A stretch of 35,053 bases of DNA from a virus. Position numbers and translations under genes: made by a program. The stretch covers positions 1 to 35,053 of the IMG/VR virus record IMGVR_UViG_3300025141_000359. One strand, written 5' to 3'. Position 1 is the first letter of the stretch. Each line of letters begins with the position of its first letter. Below are positions 22,667 to 32,352 of the stretch, in pieces. Under the pieces are notes generated by a model. That model was not told where the DNA came from. It saw only the letters and a list, made by a program, of their open reading frames with translations, and made no database searches.

Positions 22667-23859
22667 TGGCACACGAACTTAAAGATATTGGAATGAATGT
22701 GGCGGCTGGCTTTGTCGGTGGCTTAATAAATGAACTTGTAAATGGCAAAGACCCAAGGAACCTAGACAGATTGTACAAAGTATCTGACATTAGGTATAAT
22801 AAAGCTATTGAGGAGCGAGGTGGCATTAGATTATTTTTCACGGACGGGTTTGACCAATCAGGAGATAGTGATAATAAAAAAGGTGCACGAACAGCAGCTT
22901 TACCCACTGGGTATTCCAGGTGGATACCCTTCTTCGAAAATCCCCGAATAACCGAAAGTAAGGCGTCCAGTTACGCAAGCTCTAGAATTTTTGGTCGTAA
23001 CGAGCCTGTTAGGTTGTGGACGGGAGCCGAGCCTAGAAGACTAGAGCTTGAGATGACTTATACCATACCTCATATAGCATTATTTTATTCCAGAGACCTT
23101 TTGAGTAGAATGAATAATAAATATAAGAGCCGAGAACCAAATCCTAACGAAAGCTCCACCGATACGTACATGTACCAATTAGAGAAGGTGCTACATTCTT
23201 TAATTATGTACGATATCCACAAAGACCCTTCCGTGTACGAAAGTATGATACGTGATTTTGATGTACAAGGACCAGGAGATAGTGCGATGTTGGATGCAGC
23301 AAAAACAAAACAAAGCGCATCACAGAGAACAGAAGGTATGCGAATGCCGTCAGCCCTAGCTGAGATTGTACCCGCAGATTTTAAAGATTCTTTAGGGCTA
23401 GGAATGCTGGAACTTAATGACCCGCACAGTCCCGCCCATTTAGCAATGATGAAGCTAGTTCATTATGTTGTAGACCATATAAGAGCTTCCGTAGTAGGAA
23501 CAGTAACTTACCCGTTAGTAGGTCCACCATTAGCATATTTAAAATGGGGAACTATGTACAATGAGGTACCATGCATAATAAAGGATTACAATATAACTTT
23601 AGATGATGAAGGAGGCATGGACGCTAAAACATTAATTCCTAGAGTATTAAAAATAAGAATGAATCTCGAAGAAATTCATGCTGTAAACAGGCTAACCGAT
23701 TTAACCCACTACTCACGCTCCACGACTTCAACCAATTTAGGTTTACTTGAAGAACACGAGTTAACAGATGCTAGTAGAGGGTTGCCAGGGTGGGATAAGT
23801 TTGTCCGCCCCGAACGTGGTATAGAAGGAGGTATGTGGGGGAGGAGGATAATTAGGTAA
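22666..23859 (+). CDS. Tail tube/baseplate junction protein (gp48/gp54-like, tentative)
   Basis: This 397-residue protein follows the tape measure gene (TAATG overlap) and precedes gp53. T4 has genes 48 and 54, the tube initiator proteins on top of the baseplate, right after gene 29, so position suggests the same role. The sequence starts with an amphipathic Gly-rich helix (MNVAAGFVGGLINELV). Near residues 85-130 it has IPFFENPRITESKASSY, then IFGRNEPVRLWTGAEPRRLELEMTY. This block recalls the first domain of XkdP-like or LysM-containing baseplate proteins, where a target is displayed as a beta-sheet. A C-terminal strand-rich part (VPCIIKDYNITLDDEGG) resembles tail-tube folds. The assignment is by context and pattern, and an internal hub role is possible. 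Confidence 0.6.
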   Translation: MAHELKDIGMNVAAGFVGGLINELVNGKDPRNLDRLYKVSDIRYNKAIEERGGIRLFFTDGFDQSGDSDNKKGARTAALPTGYSRWIPFFENPRITESKASSYASSRIFGRNEPVRLWTGAEPRRLELEMTYTIPHIALFYSRDLLSRMNNKYKSREPNPNESSTDTYMYQLEKVLHSLIMYDIHKDPSVYESMIRDFDVQGPGDSAMLDAAKTKQSASQRTEGMRMPSALAEIVPADFKDSLGLGMLELNDPHSPAHLAMMKLVHYVVDHIRASVVGTVTYPLVGPPLAYLKWGTMYNEVPCIIKDYNITLDDEGGMDAKTLIPRVLKIRMNLEEIHAVNRLTDLTHYSRSTTSTNLGLLEEHELTDASRGLPGWDKFVRPERGIEGGMWGRRIIR

Positions 23860-24155
23860 TGAGTAGATTCAAATCCAGAAATAAAGTATTTTCAACTTTG
23901 AATAGAATTCACAGGGATAAATCTGTTCCAGATATTACTGCAAGTTTTGCCTGGGGAAACTTTTATTCTAATATAGAAGAGTCTGATTATAAAATTGGGA
24001 TTATACCGCCAGAGATGGAGGGGAGACCTGACTTGTTAGCCGTGTCTGTTTATGGAAACACAAGTTTTTGGTGGGTTATCTGTATCGCTAATGACGTACT
24101 TGACCCTTTAGAAGATTTATGGAGTGGCAGGGAAATTATTTTTCCCTTAATATAA
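23859..24155 (+). CDS. gp53: Baseplate wedge protein gp53-like
   Basis: This 98-residue protein is about half the length of T4 gp53 (196). In T4 gp53 clamps neighbouring baseplate wedges around the hub. The diagnostic region is residues 55-98: LAVSVYGNTSFWWVICIAND, followed by VLDPLEDLWSGREIIFPL. This is the typical gp53 end, where a short Y/F-x-x-x-W-W helix is followed by a LysM-like G-x-x-I-x-x-P strand. The N-terminal half (SRNKVFSTLN) is basic. The gene overlaps the preceding one as TAATG and is followed after 3 bp by the hub gene, which fits the baseplate operon of other contractile tails (tape measure, LysM/gp53 protein, hub, spike). Confidence 0.8.
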   Translation: MSRFKSRNKVFSTLNRIHRDKSVPDITASFAWGNFYSNIEESDYKIGIIPPEMEGRPDLLAVSVYGNTSFWWVICIANDVLDPLEDLWSGREIIFPLI

Positions 24156-24158
24156 ATT

Positions 24159-27100
24159 ATGACAGGAACAGGACCATCTCAGTGGCTAGCACACGAACCA
24201 ACTCGTGTTGAATCCTACACCACAAACACCAGAGCGTATGATGACAGAAGCACAACAACGGCTCTTTTGTATATGGACTGGGACAGGCACGCAGTTGAGG
24301 ATTTAAGCACATACAAGGACCCGTTTGATTTAAGAAATTGTTTATTAGATTTTTCCTACGGGTTCGAAAAGAAGGGAGATAAGTTAAGGTTTACCATTAA
24401 GTTGTTAAATCCATCCTCTGAAGTAGAAGCGGTGTTTATTAAACATTATCGACACCTGTACAAAGACGTTTATGATTGGGTGGAAGACAATGGCTTTGAA
24501 GCTCCTAGTGACGACCCTACGGGTTGGAATCAGCGCAGGCACAAAGCCATGATGGACAATTTGCCAAAAAATGACTTTCCTAGAGTATTTTTAAGATGGG
24601 GTTATGGGGAAGAGCTGAATCAAGGATTATCTCATGTACACAAAGGAATTTTAGCTAAGATTGATTATGATTTCCGTGATAATAAAGACAAGTTACTAAC
24701 TTTGACATTCGTTGATATTTCTACTTTTTTAAGTGATTTAGAGCAGAGGGACTATACCGACGTGACAATATCTGTCCCCTTTGGCATTCAAAAACCTGAC
24801 AAAGGCAAAATGCAACGGAAGCTCAACACATTTTCCGATACAGTTACTAAACTATTAAGTGACTACGTCCAGCAACAACCTAATGTTATTGGCATGGTGG
24901 ACTTAAGGTCGAATGAAACTCTTAGGCGCAACCTGGACCATTTTCTGTGGCGTGTTGTAATGACCTTTAAAAAACCCGATAACTTTCAGAAGGCTAAGAA
25001 TGCTTACCAGGGAAAAGATGATACTTTTGACTTTGAATTAGGGAGTGGGTGGCATTTTACTGAAGAAGATATTAAGACTTTAGAGGGTATATTTGGCAAG
25101 GATAAAACACCTGCTCAAGGTAGTTGGGGTTACAACCCAAGTGACCTCGCTGCCTACACAGGAGAGATTACCCCTTACTTAGTAACCGTAGCTTATAATT
25201 GGTGCTTAAAAGCGTTAGGGTGTGGTGTTTCAAAGCATATAGAATCCCCACCTAAGAAACCCTCCCAAGGCACTTTAGCGGGCAATCAAGTTGACTCACC
25301 AAGTCAATCCAGTGCACCAGCCGTTAGAATGCCAAATGACTGGGACGGGAGAAGATTCGCCACAAGAGAGGACGTCGTTAAGTACGCCAAGATTGGAGCA
25401 AAGGACTACTATATTAATACTGGTTCCACCCTAGGTTATGTCCTACACCCAGATATTATTTTTATAGAGTGCACAGATGATGGTGGTACTGTAGCTCCGC
25501 GTGGTCTTGTGAGGGACTTCGTCTCTGAACACAAGAAGAGGCATCATGGAAAGACCCCTACAGTTTCTGTGTTTGGCTTGGATGACAAGACTGCTACTGG
25601 CTACGGGATGTCAGTCAAATATAGGGAGGAAATAACATGTACACTTACGCAATCAGGCTATGATATGCTGCAAGTACTATTCCAGGAGTTTGAGGATAAT
25701 TTAGACGCTTATGAAGAGTCGATGGACGAGCAATTGGCAGGCAACGAACTAGACCCAGATGCAAGTGGAATTGATTTTGCCGAGCCCAAGTTCTCCGCCC
25801 CCAGCGAGGAGCTAAACTGGGTGGGTCATGACGGGTACACGGTTGGAACATTAGAAGCTCAAGCTGTTGAGTGGAGAGCCTCCTTACCATGTGGAACTCC
25901 AAGAAAAGCAAGAAATGTAGTAAGACAATTTTTAGGCGTTGAAAGTGGTTCCAACTATCTTGGATTAAATGCTATAGCCAGCGAGCACTCATTCCAAAAA
26001 TATGATGTTGTCTGGCTGGATGCTGCTAACATCCAGGACAAAGAGGCTTTTGTCCAATCTTGGAATAAAAACTTTGGAGCCGATAGCTACTACAACAAAG
26101 GAGAGCAGGATGTCAACACCATTAATGATAGTGAACGCGACACCCCGTGGGACGCAGAAGAAGTAGCAGAACTAACCGTAGCAGAGGCGGATAAGTGTGA
26201 TGGTTTTTTGTTTGTTACCGACATGGAAAAATTACATACAATCTGGGATTTAGGTGTAATACGAAAAATAGATTCGTTCCCACATACAAGCCATGTCAAT
26301 AAATACCCCCATGTGATGTGGTTAAAATATAATGCACCCAACTCTATTATTACTAAGTTAAAATTTAGAGGAGATAATAAATACTTGGCTAAATTAGCGT
26401 CCACACCCACAACGATGCTGGCGAGGACGTCCCTATCCGAGAGCCTGTTGTCGGATAAAGTAGATATACCTAAATTAATTTACATCTTGATTAATTCTAA
26501 CTCAGAAATAACCCCAGGAGATAGAGATTCTTCGACTTCAGAAATAGAAAATGTGGCAAGGTTAGAAATCAGTAACCGTCGCAGCAGCATCAATATGACT
26601 ATGGAAAAGCATGGTGCGTGGGAGCAAGGGGTTAACAGCATCGCTAAAGAGTATGAGATTATAGGTTCTGACGCCCTGCAATATGTCGCCAACCTGAAAG
26701 AAAGTCTTAAAGACCCTGAACTAAAAAAGGAGTTAATGGAAGAGTTCAAGAGCCATAATAGTGACTATACGGAAGAGCAAGCAAGACTTCTAATATACGC
26801 ACTAAACAATCAAAATTTTATAAATATACTATTCCCACCTACAAATGATGGAATTCAGTTTTTAAGTAGGTCAGGAATCACGGAGGATGGAGGCAATATA
26901 GATTACCAAGGCGCTGTAGGGACTTTAACTATATTGAAACTACAAAGGGGGACTATCCAAAGAAAATCAAGCTCTAAACGTGTTTTTAGACACTATTATA
27001 ATCCAATGACATTGAATGACTTAGACCCTAGAGATGTTATGAATATGGAAGTACAGTTAATAGATTCATTACAGGAAATACCATGGGAGGTTAAAATACA

Positions 27101-27350
27101 AACCTTAGGTATACCAGAGATGGATGTCCCTTTAGTGGAGATGCAGAGTAGGAGAGTTATTCTCCACGTGCACGAAACCAGAGACCCTGATTTGCTTCAT
27201 TGGTTATCTGGTATTTATCGAGTTACAGAGATTAATCACTCACTAGGAAGTGGGGGATACTTCACCAACCTAACACTTCTTAAGTACCCTAAAGGTATGT
27301 CAGAAGAAGGGGTAATGGAATATAGTGTAAGGGGTAGGGAGGACAAATAA
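24159..27350 (+). CDS. Very large baseplate hub protein (gp27/gpD-like)
   Basis: This 1063-residue protein lies between gp53 and the spike gene, the position of the hub protein (T4 gp27, 391 residues; P2 gpD) that forms the central ring and carries the spike. The first 250 residues look like the hub beta-barrel: DLRNCLLDFSYGFEKKGDKLRFTIKLLNP, where a 'curvature/definedness' strand pair is followed by FPRVFLRWGYGEE and VHKGILAKIDYDFRDNKDKLLTLTF. The last 150 residues hold a second hub-type strand set (RVILHVHETRDPDLLHWL, then SGIYRVTEINHSLGSGGYFTNLTLL), which is characteristic of late hub domains. The middle 600 residues are unrecognised insertions. The start has no ribosome binding site. The 27350 gene overlaps the stop as TAATG. 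Confidence 0.75.
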   Translation: MTGTGPSQWLAHEPTRVESYTTNTRAYDDRSTTTALLYMDWDRHAVEDLSTYKDPFDLRNCLLDFSYGFEKKGDKLRFTIKLLNPSSEVEAVFIKHYRHLYKDVYDWVEDNGFEAPSDDPTGWNQRRHKAMMDNLPKNDFPRVFLRWGYGEELNQGLSHVHKGILAKIDYDFRDNKDKLLTLTFVDISTFLSDLEQRDYTDVTISVPFGIQKPDKGKMQRKLNTFSDTVTKLLSDYVQQQPNVIGMVDLRSNETLRRNLDHFLWRVVMTFKKPDNFQKAKNAYQGKDDTFDFELGSGWHFTEEDIKTLEGIFGKDKTPAQGSWGYNPSDLAAYTGEITPYLVTVAYNWCLKALGCGVSKHIESPPKKPSQGTLAGNQVDSPSQSSAPAVRMPNDWDGRRFATREDVVKYAKIGAKDYYINTGSTLGYVLHPDIIFIECTDDGGTVAPRGLVRDFVSEHKKRHHGKTPTVSVFGLDDKTATGYGMSVKYREEITCTLTQSGYDMLQVLFQEFEDNLDAYEESMDEQLAGNELDPDASGIDFAEPKFSAPSEELNWVGHDGYTVGTLEAQAVEWRASLPCGTPRKARNVVRQFLGVESGSNYLGLNAIASEHSFQKYDVVWLDAANIQDKEAFVQSWNKNFGADSYYNKGEQDVNTINDSERDTPWDAEEVAELTVAEADKCDGFLFVTDMEKLHTIWDLGVIRKIDSFPHTSHVNKYPHVMWLKYNAPNSIITKLKFRGDNKYLAKLASTPTTMLARTSLSESLLSDKVDIPKLIYILINSNSEITPGDRDSSTSEIENVARLEISNRRSSINMTMEKHGAWEQGVNSIAKEYEIIGSDALQYVANLKESLKDPELKKELMEEFKSHNSDYTEEQARLLIYALNNQNFINILFPPTNDGIQFLSRSGITEDGGNIDYQGAVGTLTILKLQRGTIQRKSSSKRVFRHYYNPMTLNDLDPRDVMNMEVQLIDSLQEIPWEVKIQTLGIPEMDVPLVEMQSRRVILHVHETRDPDLLHWLSGIYRVTEINHSLGSGGYFTNLTLLKYPKGMSEEGVMEYSVRGREDK

Positions 27351-28591
27351 TGGCATTTACCAATGATTTAACCTCGGTAACCTTACCTATTCTTTCGAAA
27401 CTGGCTGAGGATGAAGCCAAAGATTTACTTGCGGCTCTGGTAGGGTTAGATGAAAGCTTAACAACCTTAAAAGATGAAATCGGGAAAGCCCAAATAAGTA
27501 ATATTTACACGGCGCGAGTAAAGAGTATTGTTGACGGTGACAAATCAGGAGTAATTCATGTAGAGGCTGACGTTCCAGGTATGTCCCCTTCATTTGATGT
27601 TGAGTGTGCTTCTACCTATGCTGGTGGGGGGTATGGATTCTTTAGCGTCCCATGTAGAGGAGCAATTGTACTAATAACGAGACCACAACCCTCAAAGATA
27701 TGGAACACTCAGTATGTTTGGTTTTCTTGTCTATACGCCTTGTCTGAGGAGTCGGCGGATACTAGATACCAAACTTATGGAGATACGGAGGGTGAAAAAG
27801 TATTAACCGCCAAAGATAATCAAGAAAGGGATGATGACGGCAAAAATGAGATAACGTTGATGCATGGTGTACCAGACCCATTTAACGTATACGCAGACAA
27901 CGACAAACCCCAACAGTTTATTTGGATGTGCCCAAATAAGAGTCACTTTATAATGTCAGATAAAAAACTCGCCAATGGAGAGCAAGATTTTATAGGATTA
28001 CAATCAGGAAAGACGGGCAAAAAAATAATGATAGATGAGCTGCCTACGGACTCTATTATCATACAAGATGGGGAGGGCGACCCAAATAGGATTATAATAA
28101 GAACGGCTGGGCTGGATAAGGACCCAGATAACCCAGACCCAAACAGTATAGAGATGTATGCGGGCGAGAATATTTCTGTGGAAAGTCGCCAGGGAGGAAT
28201 ATCTGTAAATGTTAAGAAAGATTCAGAAGCGGATATCGATATTTCTAATATGGGTCAAGGGGCTGTTAAGTTAACAACTATTAATAATGATGTGATTACT
28301 TCAACACCACGAAATTTTATAGTTTCCTCAGGTATCCAAAATCAAAACATAACAATAAAAACGGAGGATGATAGAGTTCTGACCCCAACGGGTCTTACAA
28401 AAAAACTTGTCATTACAAGGCATGTTAAGTATTACAACACGGACCAAACACAGAAGATTACCATTGATACAGACGGCATAACCTTAGAGAATGGACAACA
28501 AAAAATGAGAATGACTACTGGGTATGTTGAATTTGATGTAGATGCGTTTATTGTCAATGCGGGCAGTATAGAGTTTAAGAAGAAAACATAA
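27350..28591 (+). CDS. Central spike protein (gp5/gpV-like), no lysozyme domain
   Basis: This 413-residue protein is predicted to form the trimeric needle below the hub that pierces the outer membrane. Residues 1-45 are helical. Residues 48-130 look like the OB-fold of gp5/gpV spikes: YTARVKSIVDGDKSGVIHVEAD, then VPCRGAIVLITRP and IWNTQYVWFSC. The part after residue 200 is built of short repeating strands (SIIIQDGEGDPNRIIIRTAG, DISNMGQGAVKLTTI, QKITIDTDGITLENG), typical of a triple-stranded beta-helix. There is no lysozyme domain between them, unlike T4 gp5 and like P2 gpV. The ribosome binding site is GGGAGG, 7 bp before the start. The next gene encodes a probable PAAR-like tip, completing a hub-spike-tip set. 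Confidence 0.82.
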   Translation: MAFTNDLTSVTLPILSKLAEDEAKDLLAALVGLDESLTTLKDEIGKAQISNIYTARVKSIVDGDKSGVIHVEADVPGMSPSFDVECASTYAGGGYGFFSVPCRGAIVLITRPQPSKIWNTQYVWFSCLYALSEESADTRYQTYGDTEGEKVLTAKDNQERDDDGKNEITLMHGVPDPFNVYADNDKPQQFIWMCPNKSHFIMSDKKLANGEQDFIGLQSGKTGKKIMIDELPTDSIIIQDGEGDPNRIIIRTAGLDKDPDNPDPNSIEMYAGENISVESRQGGISVNVKKDSEADIDISNMGQGAVKLTTINNDVITSTPRNFIVSSGIQNQNITIKTEDDRVLTPTGLTKKLVITRHVKYYNTDQTQKITIDTDGITLENGQQKMRMTTGYVEFDVDAFIVNAGSIEFKKKT

Positions 28592-28593
28592 TA

Positions 28594-28977
28594 ATGACAC
28601 TACTCACACTTTTACGCTCAATTTTCAGCCCCACACCCGTGGAGCCAGAAGCCCCTTTCGGAGTAGGCGCCGCGAAAGCAGTAGCTGTTATCGATGTATC
28701 GGATGTCGGAGGTGGGCTCTTAAACTCCACTACAAATTCTTTTGTTAAAGTAGACGGCAATTTCATTGCTGTAACTGGGGCTACTGGAGCTTTACACTCA
28801 CCCTGTGGAGGCTCAAATCCAACAGACCCAACACATTGTGCAGGTGCATGGAACGTCACTGTCGCTAGTAGATTTTTTACAATCGACGAAAGTCCCGTAG
28901 TCCTAGAAGACGACAATGCAACCTGCGTACCCCCTCATTCAGTTGCCAACGGAGCGTCTTTTTTCACCGTAACCTAA
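28594..28977 (+). CDS. PAAR-like spike tip protein
   Basis: This 127-residue protein directly follows the spike gene, as in T6SS and many phages where a PAAR protein sharpens the spike (T4 gp5.4, about 97 residues). It has Gly/Ala/Val-rich strands and a set of metal-binding candidates: His68, Cys71, His81 and Cys82, then Cys111 and His115, in ALHSPCGGS, PTHCAG and CVPPHS. PAAR proteins use three His and one Cys to bind a metal at the tip; here there are three His and three Cys in that region. The N-terminal 25 residues are Pro-rich and hydrophobic. The family call is by context and composition, not by a perfect motif. A 2-bp gap to the spike gene indicates one operon. Confidence 0.7.
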   Translation: MTLLTLLRSIFSPTPVEPEAPFGVGAAKAVAVIDVSDVGGGLLNSTTNSFVKVDGNFIAVTGATGALHSPCGGSNPTDPTHCAGAWNVTVASRFFTIDESPVVLEDDNATCVPPHSVANGASFFTVT

Positions 28978-28987
28978 ATATAGTATA

Positions 28988-31927
28988 ATGCCTCTTTTAA
29001 CTAAACAATCCCTAAGCTTAGTACCGAGTACATCACTCGTTAGTATGCAGAATGCATTCATAGTAAAGAAAGGCTCATTGTTATCAAAATTATCCGCATT
29101 AAATACTAAGCAACAAAAATTATCTGGAATAACAACAATAACCGATGTAAGTAAAGGTCGCACAAATGTTGTCTCAACATCCATGAATTCACAGAGGGAT
29201 AGGCAAAAAAGATTAATTTTGCCTTCTGTAACTTTTAAGGAGACCGTAGAGAGGATTATTGAAGTATCAGGTCACGGAAGCGTGTTTTGTTCAGGAACCT
29301 CCAACCCACCGTCAGCGTCCCAGATTGACCAGATGGTGGATGATATAGATAGCGTATATGAAGATACTAACGTTTCTGGAGTTTTGGCTGCAGATTTATT
29401 TTTAGAATCACAGTTACAGCTTAATTCCAAATCAATTAGTTCTGTTAGAATTGAGATAGAAACTTTAAGAACAAACATAGCAACTATAAATGAAGTTCTA
29501 GATGAGAGGGCGAAAGGTACCGTTGAGGAGCCTTGCATAAATTCAGATATATTGGGAAACTTCCCACTAAGCCAAGTCCTTTCTGATACAATCAAACAAT
29601 ACGAGGGATTTGTTGAGAATGCAATCGTGGTCCCATACAACGAGAACCAAAGAATTATACAAGCTTTGTTATCTCAAGTAGTAACAAAGGGAGAGGATGC
29701 ACCCAAGTTTGATTTAGTTTACGGACCTCCAGTATCAACGAAAGGACAGTTTGTTCTGTCAGAGGATGGTTTATATTATGACTCAAGGTCTGGCGGGTTA
29801 CCACCCGACATTGTCCAGGAATGTTGTAACTCAAATTTATGGAACTTAGCATATGCGGCGAATAAAGGAGGCAGAGGAGTTGATTTCTCAAAAATAGATT
29901 TAGATAAGATTAAGGATACTGCATTTGACATAGATATCGACATTGAAAACGCCGTGGTCAAAGCCTTTTATGAAGTTGACCCACTATTATCTTCCTATGA
30001 ATCTGATAAGAATGTCCATATTAATAAGGTATCAGACCAAATTAATGAGCTTCTAGCATACTCTGAGTATGATGCATCATCAGCTATAGTTATAAACTAT
30101 AAAGAAAGTTTAAGAGCGGTAAGCCAAACCTACGACTCAAAAATAAATAAAAGAAAGAAACAAGTTCAGCTAGCTGCATTATTTGGTCCGTTTAGTTTAA
30201 CAGACTACGATAATGCTCTGGGAGCAGGTCACGTGGTTGAGACTACATACGACATATCGGGAAATGTTGAATCAACAAAAATTATACCACACGTACCTGT
30301 AAATGACTTTACATATCTAAGAGGCGTTTTAAACCCGACTTTAGACCAACAGAAAAAACTAACACTGTTCTCTGAGGACTTAGATGATATAATTAAACCC
30401 GTACAGCCCGTTTACCTGGTTTTACCAGAACCCTCGTTTACATTCATAAAACAGTTTTCTGTTGATAGACTATCGGTAGGAGACTGGACTAAAATAGAAG
30501 GTGCTTCTGGTAGTGCATCTGGCAGCTCTCCTTATGTTAAGAGTTTGACAGATGACATCATAACCGATAATTTACTTATTTGTTATAATTTTACTAACTC
30601 TAAAGTAGACCACGTCAGTGGGAATTCATTTAATATATCTAATGCCGCTGAAGGTTCAAACGCCTTAAACGGAAGACTTGTAGGTGAAACCATGGCGGAC
30701 ACGTTCCCCAAAGGATTATCCATCCCATATCTTACTGGTGTAGAGCGTACTGATTATATAAACAGGGTCCCACAATTTGTTGAGTTACCAAATAACTGGA
30801 GGATGGGGGCGGATGGTGTATGGTCTCTTTATCCTGGTTCTTCTCGCTTAGATGATTTATTAGTAAGGAATGAAGGCGCCACTTTTGATAGCTGGGTACA
30901 CGTTCCAGATTTTTATGAAGACGGTTATAAGGGATGGCTTGCAAGATATAGATTGTTGTTAGCTTGTGAAAATTCTGGTGGCGATATTGGTGATTATATC
31001 ACAGCTGGTATGAATTATTCATTAAGTGGCAATAGAGATGACAGAAAGGTTCACGGGATGATGATAGGTTGGAGATTCGACCCAGGAACGGCAAATTTTT
31101 ATAACAAAGGAGATTTACAATTTGTTGTGTTGCCAACAGTTTCCCAGAACCCAGATGGCGGGGAGTTTGGGAATAGTGTGGCAATTGCAGAGAAGAGACT
31201 AGAGGGTGACTGTTCTACATCTGAAGGTGTGGTAGAACTCGGTATGAAAGTTTCCGCGACTAAACAAACGGCTAGTGGGTATAAGATGAGTGACGTATCG
31301 GCAGGATTTTATCATATCTCTGTTAATTTTGATTACAAACAGGACACATTAAGTTTATATTTAGACGGTGAGTTACTTGAAGCATCATCAATAACAACAT
31401 GTTTTAATAGAGTGGCTGGGGAGAAGCTTAATACACCATCCCCAATAAAGATAGGATTTAATGATTTTAGGGATAGTTTTAACACCCATCCAAGTAACCA
31501 ACGAGGTGTGTCAATTTACGACCCTAACCAACTCCCGTCTGTACCAGTAACAACCCCCTGGATTATAGGTGGTGGGTTTACTGATAATATTTGGGATAAA
31601 GACCATCTTCAGGATTACTGGAATATTAGACCAATTGGACCACAGGGATTTATGGGTACTAACACCAACGATACATATAACAATAGAGATATCCTCGAAG
31701 TGTCTGGCGGTCCATCTCCAGGAGGTCTTCCAGACGGGAATAATTGGATTCTAGGACAACATTACCCACCAATATCGGGAAGAGGTGGCACATCACGACA
31801 AACTCGAAGCGGGCTCGAAGGATATGTTGGTAGTTTTAAGGTGTACACAAAATCCCTAACTACTAGTGAAGTTCTATCAAACTACAATGCCCAAAAGGGG
31901 TTTTTCAAAAATATTGATATAACATGA
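28988..31927 (+). CDS. Large virion protein with C-terminal LamG/concanavalin-like domain
   Basis: This 979-residue protein sits between the spike tip and gp25 genes, where T4 has no counterpart. Residues 1 to about 510 are mainly helical with coiled-coil-like stretches (STSLVSMQNAFIVKKGSLL; ESQLQLNSKSISSVRIEIE). From about 525 to the end there is a laminin-G/concanavalin A-like fold. It shows LLICYNFTNSKVDHVSGNSF near 530, a strand pair HISVNFDYKQDTLSLYLDGE near 780, and the hallmark end VGSFKVYTKSLTTSEVLSNY with NAQKGFF. Such domains bind glycans and occur in tail adhesins. I infer a baseplate-associated protein, perhaps receptor-binding or a plug around the spike. Translation is coupled to gp25 through ATGA. 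The start lacks a ribosome binding site; a TATAGTATA sequence precedes it. Confidence 0.75.
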   Translation: MPLLTKQSLSLVPSTSLVSMQNAFIVKKGSLLSKLSALNTKQQKLSGITTITDVSKGRTNVVSTSMNSQRDRQKRLILPSVTFKETVERIIEVSGHGSVFCSGTSNPPSASQIDQMVDDIDSVYEDTNVSGVLAADLFLESQLQLNSKSISSVRIEIETLRTNIATINEVLDERAKGTVEEPCINSDILGNFPLSQVLSDTIKQYEGFVENAIVVPYNENQRIIQALLSQVVTKGEDAPKFDLVYGPPVSTKGQFVLSEDGLYYDSRSGGLPPDIVQECCNSNLWNLAYAANKGGRGVDFSKIDLDKIKDTAFDIDIDIENAVVKAFYEVDPLLSSYESDKNVHINKVSDQINELLAYSEYDASSAIVINYKESLRAVSQTYDSKINKRKKQVQLAALFGPFSLTDYDNALGAGHVVETTYDISGNVESTKIIPHVPVNDFTYLRGVLNPTLDQQKKLTLFSEDLDDIIKPVQPVYLVLPEPSFTFIKQFSVDRLSVGDWTKIEGASGSASGSSPYVKSLTDDIITDNLLICYNFTNSKVDHVSGNSFNISNAAEGSNALNGRLVGETMADTFPKGLSIPYLTGVERTDYINRVPQFVELPNNWRMGADGVWSLYPGSSRLDDLLVRNEGATFDSWVHVPDFYEDGYKGWLARYRLLLACENSGGDIGDYITAGMNYSLSGNRDDRKVHGMMIGWRFDPGTANFYNKGDLQFVVLPTVSQNPDGGEFGNSVAIAEKRLEGDCSTSEGVVELGMKVSATKQTASGYKMSDVSAGFYHISVNFDYKQDTLSLYLDGELLEASSITTCFNRVAGEKLNTPSPIKIGFNDFRDSFNTHPSNQRGVSIYDPNQLPSVPVTTPWIIGGGFTDNIWDKDHLQDYWNIRPIGPQGFMGTNTNDTYNNRDILEVSGGPSPGGLPDGNNWILGQHYPPISGRGGTSRQTRSGLEGYVGSFKVYTKSLTTSEVLSNYNAQKGFFKNIDIT

Positions 31928-32352
31928 CATTAAACAGAGAATTATCAACGGTTGATTTTGTAACCACTTCTAAAAGAAATCCAATTTACGGGTTCTCTTT
32001 TCCAACTTCCGTGGGTCTTGGTGGCAGTTTCACTAAAAGTGAGGGACTTAGCGCAATAAAAGCGGGACTTATACAACTGCTTCTTACATCAAGAGGTGAG
32101 CGTGTTATGAGACCTGGATTTGGGTGCAGTTTAAGAGGTAATATTTTTGAGCCCAATGATACTAGCACCTTAACTGATATAAGAAGAAGTATAATTGAGA
32201 CCATAGCAGCATATGAGGACCGAGCTGTCGTGCACTCGTTACAAGTTACCTCTGACCCAAAAGATATATCTGATTCACGTATAAAAATATCATTAGCGAT
32301 AGCATTAAAAAATGACCTAGCAACAATACAAACTTTAGAGGTAATAGTATGA
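31924..32352 (+). CDS. gp25: Baseplate wedge protein gp25-like
   Basis: This 142-residue protein has the size and pattern of T4 gp25 (132) and of the T6SS TssE/gpW family, which nucleates sheath assembly on the baseplate wedge core. Residues 40-78 carry the hallmark: a helix with AIKAGLIQLLLTSRGERVMR, then PGFGCSL and IFEP. This is the conserved R-G-E-R-x-x-x-P-x-F-G-C/S block with the Glu-Pro-Arg contact to gp6. The C-terminal half (DSRIKISLAIAL) forms the second strand pair. It overlaps the preceding gene and the gp6 gene, both as ATGA, so the three are translationally coupled. Confidence 0.93.
   Translation: MTLNRELSTVDFVTTSKRNPIYGFSFPTSVGLGGSFTKSEGLSAIKAGLIQLLLTSRGERVMRPGFGCSLRGNIFEPNDTSTLTDIRRSIIETIAAYEDRAVVHSLQVTSDPKDISDSRIKISLAIALKNDLATIQTLEVIV

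Noticed and set aside
27350-28591. Lysozyme domain in the spike protein
   Set aside because: No Glu-Asp-Thr lysozyme catalytic pattern lies between the OB-fold and the beta-helix.
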